DNA of 32,773 bases from positions 1 through 32,773 of the forward strand of contig NZ_RBZW01000006.1 of assembly GCF_006543045.1 (NCBI RefSeq), in the 5' to 3' direction. This stretch comes from Salinadaptatus halalkaliphilus. GTDB lineage: Archaea; Halobacteriota; Halobacteria; Halobacteriales; Natrialbaceae. This document shows, piece by piece, positions 1-7,110 of this stretch (position 1 is its first letter; each line of letters opens with the position of its first letter). The translations under genes were made by a program, and so were the position numbers. The notes under the pieces are model-generated. The model had not been told where the DNA came from. It saw only the letters and a list, made by a program, of their open reading frames with translations, and ran no database searches.

Positions 1-51
1 GAGATCGTCCTCACTGAGGTGACGGACGATCTCTTTTTCCTGTCCCGCCAT
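1..51 (-). CDS. IS630-type transposase, N-terminal 17 codons (runs off window)
   Basis: Read on the minus strand, an ATG at 51 opens MAGQEKEIVRHLSEDDL and runs off the left edge without a stop. From memory this matches the N-terminus of haloarchaeal IS630-family orfA/helix-turn-helix proteins; that recognition is not a search result. The palindrome at 1-34 is part of this coding sequence. The AT-richer 52-85 stretch between this start and the IS66 fragment would be the IS630 terminus. IS630 elements insert at TA, and a TA lies at 76-77, where IS66-like coding sequence resumes. IS630 therefore probably jumped into the IS66 gene and removed its front from this side. Confidence 0.55.
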   Translation of the reverse strand, partial: MAGQEKEIVRHLSEDDL

Positions 52-85
52 TACCCTACCAACTCAAAGCATACCTAAATCTTCT

Positions 86-1329
86 GTGAACCACTACGAG
101 TCCCCGACCTCGCAGGATGACGAAGACGACGATCTCCGAACTGACGGCGGCACTCCCGGCCGGAAGAACGGGCACGACCCGGAGTGGCGTTCTACAACTG
201 ATCCTGACGAAGAAGTCGAGGTCACCTACGACTGTTGTCCTGGTGTGGCGAACACTTCGACGAGTCGGTGGGCGTCAGCCCCCGACTCGTCGAGGAGATC
301 CCGGACCCGCAGCCTCCAGAGGTTACCCAGTACAACCGCCACTGCTACCAGTGCCACTCCTGTGGGACAGAGACAGTTGCGACACACCCCGACTGCCCCG
401 ATGAGGGGCAGTTCGGGGTGAACGTCATCGCTCAATCAGCACTTTCTCGGTACGATCACCGCTTTCCCTACCGGAAGATCGCTGATCGCTTCGAGCAACT
501 GCACGGACTGGAACTGTCTGGTGCGTCCGCGTGGCACGCGACCGAGCGCGCTGCGCGCGCCGGTCGCTGTGAGTATGAGCAAATCCGTCGAGAGATCCAA
601 GATGCTGACGTGGTTCATATTGACGAAACAGGCATCAAACGCGACGGTGAACAAGCGTGGATCTGGACTTTTAGTACCGCCCAGCACACGTTGTACGCGG
701 TCAGAGAGAGTCGTGGGAGTGATGTTCCCGCGGAAGTCCTCGGCGAGGACTTCGCGGGAACGGTCATCTGTGACGGGTGGACGGCGTATCCGGCCTTCAG
801 CAGCAATCTTCAGCGGTGTTGGGCGCATATTCTGCGGGAGGCTAAAGACGCAGCCGAAAAACAGGTAGAAGGCGAACCGATCTACCGCGCTCTCACACAG
901 TTATACGTCGCTCTCCAGACCCAACTGGAGAGCGACTTGACAGTACGCGAACGGGCAGAACTACAGCGTGTGGCGCGCAGAGAACTTGAATCACTGATTG
1001 AACGGTCAGTTCCCGACGGACCAGTGGCAACACTCCTCGAGAAGATCGAAGGAGGTCTCGACCACTGGCTCACCTTCGTCGGTGAGCCAGCGGTCTCCCC
1101 AACGAACAACGCAGCTGAGAACGCGCTTCGTGAACCAGTTGTTCTCCGGAAAATCATCGGGACACTCCGCAACGATCGAGGCATGTTCGTCCACGAGACG
1201 ATCTTGTCCCTGCTGGCGACGTGGCGCCAGCAGGGACGCAATCCCTACGAAGAACTTCGCCGAGTCGTCAGCTGCAATGAGATGATCTCACGGGCTCACG
1301 CTGTGCCGGCTGTCGAGACCTCGGGGTAA
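86..1329 (+). pseudogene. IS66-family transposase, 5'-truncated and frameshifted
   Basis: The main open frame (235-1329, about 364 codons) is an IS66 DDE transposase. It contains VVHIDETGIK (first catalytic Asp), the VICDGWTAYPAF block (second Asp), the CWAHILRE block and the NNAAENALR block with the catalytic Glu. The zinc-binding N-terminal domain lies in another frame. Frame 2 from 86 reads TPGRKNGHDPEW...VEVTYDCCP and then breaks, while frame 1 resumes with SWCGEHFDESVG. One base lost at about 239-241 explains this: adding it restores CCPWCGEHF, a CxxC finger. The usual coiled-coil N-terminus before residue NHYE is absent, replaced by IS630 sequence. The copy is probably inactive. The C-terminal part is intact down to a TAA that abuts the broken PNPOx gene. 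Confidence 0.85.
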
Positions 1330-1683
1330 ACACATACGTTTACGTTTTCACCGGATGACGAGGATTTCTACTTTCGACTCGGCTATGCCATGGAAAGCCG
1401 CAAGCGAGAGTACATCGAAGCGACCGAGCGCGCGACGTTCGTCGTCGCTGCCGAAACGAACGCAGGGTGGAAAAGCGTCGTAGCACGGGGAGAACTCGGA
1501 CACCGCAACACCGTGGAAAACCTGGATCGAGTGACTCCACCCGATAGGTCGGTCAGCGATGCAGAAGCCGAACTCGATATCCCGTTCTACCACGTCTTTG
1601 ATGAACCGTCGGAACTGCTGTTTACACTTGCCCGTCTTCGCACGACCGAACTTACTGGAATCGCAGAAGCAGCTGACAACTGA
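1330..1683 (+). pseudogene. Pyridoxamine-5'-phosphate-oxidase-like (FMN split-barrel) protein, 5'-truncated
   Basis: The frame continues directly from the IS66 stop codon as TFSPDDEDFYFRLGYAMESRKREY, then EATERATFVVAAETNAGWKSVVARGEL, and ends with FTLARLRTTELTGIAEA. This is the pattern of small haloarchaeal PNPOx-like flavin-binding proteins: a beta strand with R/K before the alkylated-surface segment, then the W-x-SV-V-G strand. The normal N-terminal 40-50 residues are missing and no start codon precedes the conserved part; the in-frame ATG at 1390 lies inside the domain. The IS66 insertion therefore took the 5' end. Family assignment is from pattern memory. Confidence 0.6.
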
Positions 1684-1773
1684 TTCGGGTCATATCGATT
1701 AGCTGAATTGAGGCGCTAAGCCCCCTTCCTCAGCGAGCGTCTTCGGCGCGAGCAGGGAGGGGATACAGCGTCC

Positions 1774-1914
1774 CCAGAAATCGGAGATTTCTGGTGTGCG
1801 AACGAGACGCGAAAGCGTCTCGTCAACGCCGCAAGAGTTTCTTGGACTGTTCTACAGCAGGCCCACAGGCCTACGTTCCACAACAGTTAACTACACAACG
1901 TGTGTAACTTGTGG
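1774..1914 (+). other. Four consecutive hairpins in the TnpB element leader
   Basis: The leader before the small ORF is almost continuously self-complementary. CCAGAAATC/GATTTCTGG spans 1774-1782 with 1786-1794 (9 bp, 3-nt loop). ACGAGACGC/GCGTCTCGT spans 1802-1810 with 1815-1823 (9 bp, GAAA tetraloop). AGGCC/GGCCT spans 1859-1863 with 1868-1872. A bulged 10-bp stem pairs 1878-1889 with 1905-1914 and contains an inner ACAC/GTGT hairpin. The last stem ends one base before the GTG start at 1916. Possible roles are a structured 5' leader, an operator for the small protein, or single-stranded left-end structures. Which of these applies cannot be told from sequence. Confidence 0.6.
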
Positions 1915-1915
1915 T

Positions 1916-2041
1916 GTGGCAAAGCGCAAGAACATCTCAATCCGGGACGACCAAGAGGAGTGGATTCAGGAGAACCACCTGAATCTCTCGTCTTTCGTCC
2001 AGGAGAAACTCGATGAGCTCATCGAGGAACGCGAAAACTGA
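1916..2041 (+). CDS. Small ribbon-helix-helix-like protein paired with TnpB
   Basis: GTG at 1916 encodes a 41-residue protein beginning VAKRKNISIRDDQEEWI and ending EKLDELIEEREN. The layout of a short basic beta-strand (KNISIR), then a helix (DDQEEWIQEN) and a second helix (LSSFVQEKLDELIEE) is that of a minimal ribbon-helix-helix DNA-binding protein of the CopG/Arc type. Its stop overlaps the tnpB start by one base (TGATG), so the two are translationally coupled. The longer reading from 1796 is rejected because it runs through the hairpins and gives no family-like sequence. I recall similar small ORFs before tnpB in other haloarchaea. A regulator of tnpB or an accessory factor is the natural guess, but no function is shown. 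Confidence 0.7.
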   Translation: MAKRKNISIRDDQEEWIQENHLNLSSFVQEKLDELIEEREN

Positions 2042-3285
2042 TGTACTACGCCTACAAGTATCGCCTCGAGCCGTCCGACGCCCAGCGCAAGGAGTTGGAC
2101 CGCCACCGCGATATCTGTAGGCAACTGTACAACCACACTCGCTACCGCCTCAACGAGTACCGAGAAAACCACGATGAACTGCCGTCCATGACCACGCTTC
2201 GGTCAGAACTCCCCGACCTCAAGAAGTGGTGGGACGGTCTCTCGGACGTGTACTCGAAGGTTCTCCAAACTGTCGTGGAACGGCTGTTCAACAACCTCAG
2301 TAGCCTGTCTGCACTCAAGCAGAACGGCTACGGCGTCGGCCAACTCAAGTGGAAACCGCCACGGGAGTTTCGCAGTTTCACATACAACCAGTCTGGCTTC
2401 AAGCTCGACAAGAAGGGCGGTCAGACTGTCCTGTCACTCTCGAAACTCGCGGACATTCCAATCCGACTCCACCGAGAGATTCCTGAGGACGCCACACTCA
2501 AGCAGGTCACGCTCAAAAAGGAGTCGACCGGCGAGTGGTTCGCCACGTTCGGCGTTGAAGTCGACCGAGAGCCGCCAGAGAAGCCAGACCAACCGAAGAA
2601 CGCCGTCGGGATCGACGTGGGCATTCTCAAGTACGCACATGAGACCGATGGTCACGCGGTCGAATCGGTCGACCTCTCGGACGAACGCGACCGACTCGAG
2701 CGAGAGCAACGCAAGCTCTCGCGCAAAGAGCACGGCTCGAACAACTACGAGAAGCAACGCCGTCGCGTGGCCAAGTGTCACTTCGACCTGAAGCGCAAGC
2801 GCCGGGACTTCCTTCACAAGCTCTCGAACCACTACGCTCAAGAGTACGATCTCGTGGCGGTCGAAGACCTTGACGCGAAAGGCTTGGTCGAACGTGACGG
2901 CAACTCTCGGAACCGCGCTGGAGCGGCGTGGGGAACGTTGCTCCGAATGCTCGAGTACAAGTGCGAACGCGAAGGCACGCACTACGTGGCCGTCGATCCG
3001 GCTGGGACGACCAAAGAGTGTGCGGCCTGCGGTGTCTCGACCGACAAACCGCTATGGGTCCGCGAACACTCGTGTCCCTCGTGCGGTTTCACGGCGGATA
3101 GGGATTGGAATGCAGCGTGGAACATTCTTTCTCGCGGTATCAAGCAGTTAGGAGCGGGATACTCCGAATCAACGCCTGTGGAGACTACGCTCCCTACGGG
3201 AACCACTTCGGTTCCTGCAAAGCGCGTCCTCGAAGCAGGAAGCCCCTCCCTCAAGGAGCGAACGGCGTTAGCCGTGAGCGAGTAG
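2041..3285 (+). CDS. tnpB: RNA-guided nuclease TnpB (IS1341-type)
   Basis: A protein of 414 aa. The N-terminal helix-turn-helix-like segment (YYAYKYRLEPSDAQ) is followed by the OrfB wedge region. The RuvC-like nuclease is complete: GIDVGILKYA carries the first Asp (about residue 192), VAVEDLDAKGL carries the Glu (about 280), and TADRDWNAAWNIL carries the last Asp (about 354). A zinc ribbon lies between the last two (CAACG and CPSCG). TnpB proteins are reRNA/omegaRNA-guided DNA nucleases that cleave the empty donor site and so favour retention of the element. Nothing in this copy looks broken. The last 100 nt of the gene are strongly structured and double as the guide-RNA scaffold. Confidence 0.93.
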   Translation: MYYAYKYRLEPSDAQRKELDRHRDICRQLYNHTRYRLNEYRENHDELPSMTTLRSELPDLKKWWDGLSDVYSKVLQTVVERLFNNLSSLSALKQNGYGVGQLKWKPPREFRSFTYNQSGFKLDKKGGQTVLSLSKLADIPIRLHREIPEDATLKQVTLKKESTGEWFATFGVEVDREPPEKPDQPKNAVGIDVGILKYAHETDGHAVESVDLSDERDRLEREQRKLSRKEHGSNNYEKQRRRVAKCHFDLKRKRRDFLHKLSNHYAQEYDLVAVEDLDAKGLVERDGNSRNRAGAAWGTLLRMLEYKCEREGTHYVAVDPAGTTKECAACGVSTDKPLWVREHSCPSCGFTADRDWNAAWNILSRGIKQLGAGYSESTPVETTLPTGTTSVPAKRVLEAGSPSLKERTALAVSE

Positions 3286-3320
3286 GGTGGGGTAGTTCAC
3301 GGCTCTTTCTGGCAGTCGCG
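3190..3320 (+). ncRNA. Predicted reRNA/omegaRNA scaffold overlapping the tnpB 3' end, with guide
   Basis: Three stems cluster here: GGAACC/GGTTCC (3199-3204 with 3210-3215), CCTGC/GCAGG (3214-3218 with 3235-3239, competing with the first by two bases), and a long right-end hairpin with outer stem 3243-3251/3284-3292 and inner stem ACGGC/GCCGT (3262-3266/3271-3275). TnpB guide RNAs come from the element's right end and continue into flanking DNA. Sense-overlapping transcripts of this kind are known from haloarchaeal IS1341 elements. The guide would be the 16-20 nt from 3301, beginning GGCTCTTTCTGGCAGT, which lies in the membrane-protein stump. The extent is inferred. Confidence 0.55.
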
Positions 3321-3566
3321 GCGGCCGGAATTCTCGCGCCGTTACTCGTCGCCACCGGCGTCACGTACATCGCGCGCGATCGGTACCACGCTCTCGGGGT
3401 CGATCGCCGGACGTGGGCATTCGCGGTTCCCTCACTGCTGCTCGCCCCACTATTCGCCTTTGCTGGGATCGTGCGCCCGACGTTCGTCTGGGGCGGCCGG
3501 CGGCACCGGTGGCACGATACGTTCGACGTGACCGTGGTGGAGGACCACTCCTATAGTAACTATTGA
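3301..3566 (+). pseudogene. C-terminal stump of an unrecognised membrane protein
   Basis: In the frame ending at 3566 the sequence downstream of the TnpB element reads LFLAVAAAGILAPLLVATGV (hydrophobic helix), a loop RDRYHALGVDRRTW, a second helix AFAVPSLLLAPLFAFAGIV and a polar tail ending EDHSYSNY. These are two transmembrane helices and a short C-terminal tail. No start codon belongs to it, because the open frame upstream of 3300 is the element's right end in another frame. The gene was cut when the element arrived or in a later rearrangement. The tail (W-GGRRHRW) is faintly like the ends of membrane glycosyltransferases, but that is not enough to name it. Confidence 0.6.
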
Positions 3567-3636
3567 AAGTCAATACACACTCGACCGCAGAACGGCGTTA
3601 CGATCGATGTGTAAATCGTTTCAAGAGCTACTATAG
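3551..3636. repeat. Inverted repeat between convergent ends
   Basis: CTATAGTAAC (3551-3560) is repeated inverted as GCTACTATAG (3627-3636), 9 of 10 matching, in an AT-rich gap between the end of the membrane-protein stump (+) and the end of the USP gene (-). The arm at 3626-3638 is itself an AGCTA/TAGCT palindrome. It could act in transcript ending for both sides or be left from an element. It has no U-tract typical of a clear terminator. Confidence 0.3.
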
Positions 3637-3656
3637 CTATCGTCGGCGACGACTGA

Positions 3657-4142
3657 TCAACCATCGCTATAGAACTCCGCGTGTGGTTCGAGTGCGTCGA
3701 CCCGGGGTGGTCCCGATTGGCGGACAACGAACACGTCGTAGGACTCCTTGTCGGCGACATGAACGCCGACACTGGTCAGGGGAGTCACGATGCGACCGAC
3801 GTTGTCGCTGCCGAGAAAGATCACGCTCGGGTCGTGGCGCCTGGCCAGGCGTTCGACGTGTTCGGCGAGTTGATCTTCGGGCGGAAACTCCCTGATACGT
3901 TCGGCGTCGAAGTCGGCGTCAGGAGCCACGGAACGGACCTGTGCTCGGAGATCGTCGACGATTGTATCGACGTCGATCGATTCGTCCGGTCCGATCCAGC
4001 CTTTTTCACGCGCATAGCGCTTTCGTTCGGGGACGACCGTGACAGCGGTCACGTCCTCGTCGAGTGCGGTCCCGTACTCGACAGCCCTGACGAGCGCCAC
4101 CGATGCGAGTTCTGATCCATCGAACGGTACGACGAAGGTCAT
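3657..4142 (-). CDS. Universal stress protein, nucleotide loop degenerate
   Basis: A protein of 161 aa from ATG 4142, whose first residues MTFVVPFDGSELASVALVRA are the normal first strand and helix of the UspA fold. An upstream in-frame start at 4226 would overlap the end of the CBS gene and add 28 residues unlike the family. The second half ends DPSVIFLGSDNVGRIVTPLTSVGVHVADK. The ATP-binding signature G-2x-G-9x-G-S/T seen in the other USPs of this window is not kept here (GSDNVGR...), so this is probably a non-nucleotide-binding member. The CBS/hibernation-like gene lies 80 bp upstream on the same strand, and co-transcription is possible. Confidence 0.85.
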   Translation of the reverse strand: MTFVVPFDGSELASVALVRAVEYGTALDEDVTAVTVVPERKRYAREKGWIGPDESIDVDTIVDDLRAQVRSVAPDADFDAERIREFPPEDQLAEHVERLARRHDPSVIFLGSDNVGRIVTPLTSVGVHVADKESYDVFVVRQSGPPRVDALEPHAEFYSDG

Positions 4143-4222
4143 AGACAGCGTGCCCACGCCTCGGGTCATAATTCCACAGGGTACCGAGGTCCGTGAGACG
4201 TCGAACCGCTGCTGGCCATCAG

Positions 4223-5440
4223 TCACTCTTCCAAAAGCCAGCCGAAGCGCTTCTCCCAGAATTCCTCACCCGGCGGTTTCTTCGTGCGGCCGTCAGTCTT
4301 CGCGTCGCGGATCTGGCGCTCTAGTTTCTCCCGCGCCTCGTTGATCGCGTGCTTGGCGCCGTAGCCCTCCCCCGACGCGATGAACAACCCGCTGTCGGTG
4401 AAGAGGCGAACGCGGGCGAGCAGAAGCGACCGGCCACGCCGTGTCTCGTCGTGTTCTTGCAGGTGAATGTTCGCATCGAGGACGTTCATCCCGTGATCAC
4501 GGTCGTCGAACTTCTCGACCATCGCGACGATCTCGTCGTAGGAGAGGTCGTCGACCAGGCTGGCACCGTAGAGTTGCACGCCGCGATTTCCGCCGGCTTC
4601 CCAGGTGAGTGAGTCCAGCACGTCTGTCTTGGTCACGATGCCGTGAGGCGAGCCGTCGTCGGTCACGACCAACGAGGATGCATCGATCTCGAACATTTCT
4701 TCGACGGCTGTCTCGAGCGTTTCGGACGGCGAGATAGTGCGAACTGGCGACGTCATGAGATCCCGGACCGGCAGGTCGAGCATGTGCTCGATTTCTCCCT
4801 CTCGAGCGCCGAAACCGCCGCGACGCGCACGGGCCGTGCTCGAGGAGATTTCGCCGCCGAACGGGTCCACGCCGCCGGCGTCACCGCCCTGGCTCTGGAC
4901 CTCGGCCCGGACAGTTAGGTCGGTGACGTCGTAGAGACTCAGGATGCCGACCGCCGCCCCGTCTTCGACGACGGGCAGGTGTGTGATACGGTTCTCCCGG
5001 AAGGTGTTCAGTGCCTCGCCGAGTTGTGACTCCGGCGCGAGCGAGAGCAGGTCCGTCGAGGCGGCTTCGGCGACCGTCGCCGCATCGAGGTGCGGCTGGA
5101 CTGCCTCGAGAATGCCGTCGACGGTGACAACGCCGCGCAGTTCGTCGTCCTCGAAGACGGGCAGCAGCTGGGAGTCACTGTCGATCATCAGCTGTGCGAC
5201 TTTGCGGACGTCCTCGTCGGGGGTGAGCCGGGGGACATGCCAGACCAGCGAGCCGAGTTTTTCGTTCGGCTGGCGGTGTGACGTCGCCAGTTGTCTGCGG
5301 GTGACGACACCCTCGAATTCGTCGCCGTGAACGACGACCCCTCTGACGTCGGCGTCTGCGAACGTGCCGACGAGCTTCGAGACGGTGGTATCTGGGGCGA
5401 ACTCGACGTAGTCTTCCGAAATGATGTCTTCGATATTCAT
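4223..5440 (-). CDS. Four-CBS-domain protein with C-terminal HPF (S30AE)-like domain
   Basis: A protein of 405 aa. There are four CBS repeats, at about residues 5-56, 63-118, 120-176 and 222-278, each with the GVV/GIV-T-x-x-D/L closing motif. An acidic/glycine linker (180-221) separates the third and fourth. CBS pairs usually bind adenosine nucleotides and sense energy state. The last 100 residues are unusual: about 286-380 alternate strands and helices and include NVLDANIHLQ, LARVRLFTDSGLFIASGEG and AINEAREKLERQI. This matches the pattern of hibernation-promoting factors (S30AE fold), where the final helix A-I-D-x-A-x-x-K-L-x-x-Q is diagnostic. The inferred role is an energy-sensing ribosome-silencing factor. 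The HPF assignment rests on pattern alone. Confidence 0.88.
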   Translation of the reverse strand: MNIEDIISEDYVEFAPDTTVSKLVGTFADADVRGVVVHGDEFEGVVTRRQLATSHRQPNEKLGSLVWHVPRLTPDEDVRKVAQLMIDSDSQLLPVFEDDELRGVVTVDGILEAVQPHLDAATVAEAASTDLLSLAPESQLGEALNTFRENRITHLPVVEDGAAVGILSLYDVTDLTVRAEVQSQGGDAGGVDPFGGEISSSTARARRGGFGAREGEIEHMLDLPVRDLMTSPVRTISPSETLETAVEEMFEIDASSLVVTDDGSPHGIVTKTDVLDSLTWEAGGNRGVQLYGASLVDDLSYDEIVAMVEKFDDRDHGMNVLDANIHLQEHDETRRGRSLLLARVRLFTDSGLFIASGEGYGAKHAINEAREKLERQIRDAKTDGRTKKPPGEEFWEKRFGWLLEE

Positions 5441-5462
5441 GATGATCGGTTGTGGAGCAGTC

Positions 5463-5520
5463 GTCCGGACGGTACAACCACAAGCGTTCAGTCGTACTCG
5501 ATAGTTCGTCGGACGGTATC
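5463..5520 (-). promoter_or_regulatory. Direct repeat upstream of the CBS gene
   Basis: On the plus strand GTCCGGACGGTA (5463-5474) is repeated as GTCGGACGGTA (5508-5518), with starts 45 bp apart, in the 190-bp gap before the CBS gene. The first copy also contains the palindrome CGTCCGGACG. The spacing is close to four helical turns, as for paired regulator sites. No regulator is recognised and no clear TATA box stands nearby. Confidence 0.25.
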
Positions 5521-5632
5521 AAATACCCGGTGGTCATTCCCGGTTTTCGGTACAATCGGTTTTCTTGAGACCTGGGACGATCGGTTCTCTCTAGTTCGGG
5601 GGCGATCGATTTTCTCGAGAGACACCAGCGTG

Positions 5633-6301
5633 TCACGACTCGAGATACGTCATCGCTTCCTCGTCGGATACCTGCCCGAAGTCAGCGTAGAACTGCCCGA
5701 CGCCCCTGAACCCGGCGGGGGTCTCGAGGCAGACGACCTCGTCGACCTGCGTCTCGAGGCAGACGACCTCGTCGACCTGCGTCTCGAGGTCGGCGATCGT
5801 ATCCGGCGGGCCGACCGGGACGGCGAGGACGACCCGGGCGGCATCGGACCCCTGAAGTTTCGAGAGGCAGGCCCTGAGGGTCGAGCCCGTCGCGACACCA
5901 TCGTCGACGACGACTACTGTCTTGTCGGGTAATTCGGGAGGCGATCGACCGTCGCGATAGCGTGCTTCCTTCTGTCGGGCGTTCTCGGCTTCGATCTCGC
6001 GCCGTCCCTGGAAGTACTCCTCGTCGGTTCGGGTGCCGCTGATCGCCCGTTCGTTTCGCCAGACGCTTTCGTCGCTCGCCACGGCACCGATAGCGTACTC
6101 CGGATTCCCCGGTGCGCCGATCTTCTTCGCAACGACGATATCCAGCGGCGCCTCGAGTGCGTCCGCGACCGCACGGCCGAGCGGGAGCCCGCCGCGCGGA
6201 ATCGCGAGGACGATGTCGGCGTCGATGCCGCGCTCGAGCAGGGCGTCGCCGAGTCGTTCCCCGGCGTCGGTTCGATCGGTGAACTGTCGTGTGCTGGCCA
6301 T
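5633..6301 (-). CDS. Phosphoribosyltransferase-family protein with internal 10-residue duplication
   Basis: A protein of 222 aa from ATG 6301 (MASTRQFTDRTDAGERLGDAL). A GTG at 6319 is closer to the TATA box than a transcription start allows, so 6301 is preferred with a very short leader. The type I PRTase core is clear: IVLAIPRGGLPLGRAVADAL, AKKIGAPGNPEYAIGAV and the PRPP loop TVVVVDDGVATGSTLRA. Proteins of this branch commonly sit beside, or fused to, dienelactone-hydrolase-like proteins, as with the divergent gene at 6396; their true substrate is unknown. Near the C-terminus LETQVDEVVC occurs twice in a row, encoded by an exact 30-bp duplication. The copy lies after the PRPP loop on the outer part of the fold and may be tolerated. 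Confidence 0.9.
   Translation of the reverse strand: MASTRQFTDRTDAGERLGDALLERGIDADIVLAIPRGGLPLGRAVADALEAPLDIVVAKKIGAPGNPEYAIGAVASDESVWRNERAISGTRTDEEYFQGRREIEAENARQKEARYRDGRSPPELPDKTVVVVDDGVATGSTLRACLSKLQGSDAARVVLAVPVGPPDTIADLETQVDEVVCLETQVDEVVCLETPAGFRGVGQFYADFGQVSDEEAMTYLES
5721..5780. repeat. Exact 30-bp tandem duplication inside the PRTase gene
   Basis: The 30-base unit starting GTCTCGAGGCAGACGACC occupies 5721-5750 and again 5751-5780 without a mismatch, followed by the first nine bases of a third copy (GTCTCGAGG). The unit length is a multiple of three, so the PRTase frame stays open and gains ten residues. Absence of divergence between copies indicates a recent event. Confidence 0.97.
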
Positions 6302-6330
6302 CGTCTCGGGCGTGTCCACGTGACGAGAGC

Positions 6331-6340
6331 CTATATAACA
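6331..6340 (-). promoter_or_regulatory. TATA box of the PRTase gene
   Basis: Minus-strand TGTTATATAG is centred at about 6335. An archaeal start site about 25 nt downstream would fall near 6310, giving a leader of about nine bases before ATG 6301. This decides the start against the GTG at 6319. Confidence 0.6.
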
Positions 6341-6395
6341 GGGAGTCGATCACGACCGACCCCACCATCAAGACCACTGGCGGTGTGGTCTCGTT

Positions 6396-7049
6396 ATGGC
6401 CCACGAGACCGAAACTGACAGCATCGTCTCGATCCCGGTCGACGACGGCGATATCGAACTCGAGGGAGCGCTCGAGGCGCCAGCAGATGCACCAGGGATC
6501 GTCGTCTTCGCCCACGGTAGCGGCTCGAGTCGGAAGAGCCCGCGGAACAACTACGTCGCGAGCGTGATCCGCGAGCGCGGACTCGGGACACTACTATTCG
6601 ATCTCCTGACCGAGGCCGAAGACCAGCGGCGCGAGAACCGGTTCGACATCCCGTTGCTCACGGATCGGCTCGTCGCGGTGACCGAGTGGCTGTGGGCGCG
6701 CGAGACGACACCGGCTGCCAACGTTGGCTACTTCGGCTCGAGCACGGGTGCTGCGGCCGCACTCCGGGCAGCCACACGCCTCGAGAGCGATGTCGACGCC
6801 GTCGTCTCTCGAGGCGGTCGTGTCGACATGGCCGAGGAACTTCTCGACGAGGTTCGGGCGCCGACGCTGTTCATCGTCGGCGGCGAAGACACGCAGGTAC
6901 TCGAATACAACCGCGAGGCGCGCGAGCAACTCGACTGCGAGAACGACCTTCACGTCGTCGAGGGCGCGGGCCACCTCTTCGAGGGCGACGGGGAACTCGA
7001 GGACGTCGCCGACGTGGCGGCCGACTGGTTCGTCGACACACTGGTGTGA
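6396..7049 (+). CDS. Dienelactone-hydrolase-like alpha/beta hydrolase
   Basis: A protein of 217 aa. The alpha/beta hydrolase landmarks are the oxyanion region VVFAHGSGSSRKSPRN, the nucleophile elbow GYFGSSTGAAAALRA (G-x-S-x-G), the acid strand TLFIVGGEDTQVLEYN and the catalytic His in VEGAGHLFEGDGEL. The family covers small cytoplasmic esterases and hydrolases. This branch is typically found next to a PRTase of the type encoded divergently at 5633-6301, and in some bacteria the two are one polypeptide, so the pair probably acts on one pathway of unknown chemistry. The start is ATG 6396, 94 bp from the PRTase start; the intergenic DNA is shared by both promoters. Confidence 0.87.
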   Translation: MAHETETDSIVSIPVDDGDIELEGALEAPADAPGIVVFAHGSGSSRKSPRNNYVASVIRERGLGTLLFDLLTEAEDQRRENRFDIPLLTDRLVAVTEWLWARETTPAANVGYFGSSTGAAAALRAATRLESDVDAVVSRGGRVDMAEELLDEVRAPTLFIVGGEDTQVLEYNREAREQLDCENDLHVVEGAGHLFEGDGELEDVADVAADWFVDTLV

Positions 7050-7110
7050 CCTCATCCGTCGGCGCTGTCATCGACGAAACGTTTCAGATATCTGCTGTAG
7101 TCGATGACCA

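Larger units (their letters stand above)
1708..3300 (+). mobile_element. IS200/IS605-group element of IS1341 type (TnpB only, no TnpA)
   Basis: The element holds two overlapping genes, a small ribbon-helix-helix-like ORF and tnpB, with no Y1 transposase. The left end is set at about 1708, where a pyrimidine/purine-rich imperfect stem (CCCCCTTCCTC with AGGGAGGGG) begins. The right end is set at the TTCAC of 3296-3300, after the stem CCCCTCCCT/AGGGTGGGG (3243-3251 with 3284-3292). Both boundaries are inferred from structure; no target duplication is expected for this group. The right flank is the interior of a membrane-protein gene, but the left flank is the end of the PNPOx remnant, so the element does not sit in a simple insertion site and a deletion or rearrangement has followed. 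Confidence 0.75.

Noticed and set aside
1-34. A 14-bp bulged palindrome (GAGATCGTCC...GGACGATCTC) followed by T-rich sequence, like an intrinsic terminator
   Set aside because: It lies entirely within the N-terminal coding sequence of the IS630-type gene on the minus strand, so the simplest reading is coding DNA.
1796-1915. N-terminal extension of the small RHH-like ORF from 1796
   Set aside because: The extension is encoded by the hairpin region and has no RHH or other pattern; GTG 1916 gives the compact fold.
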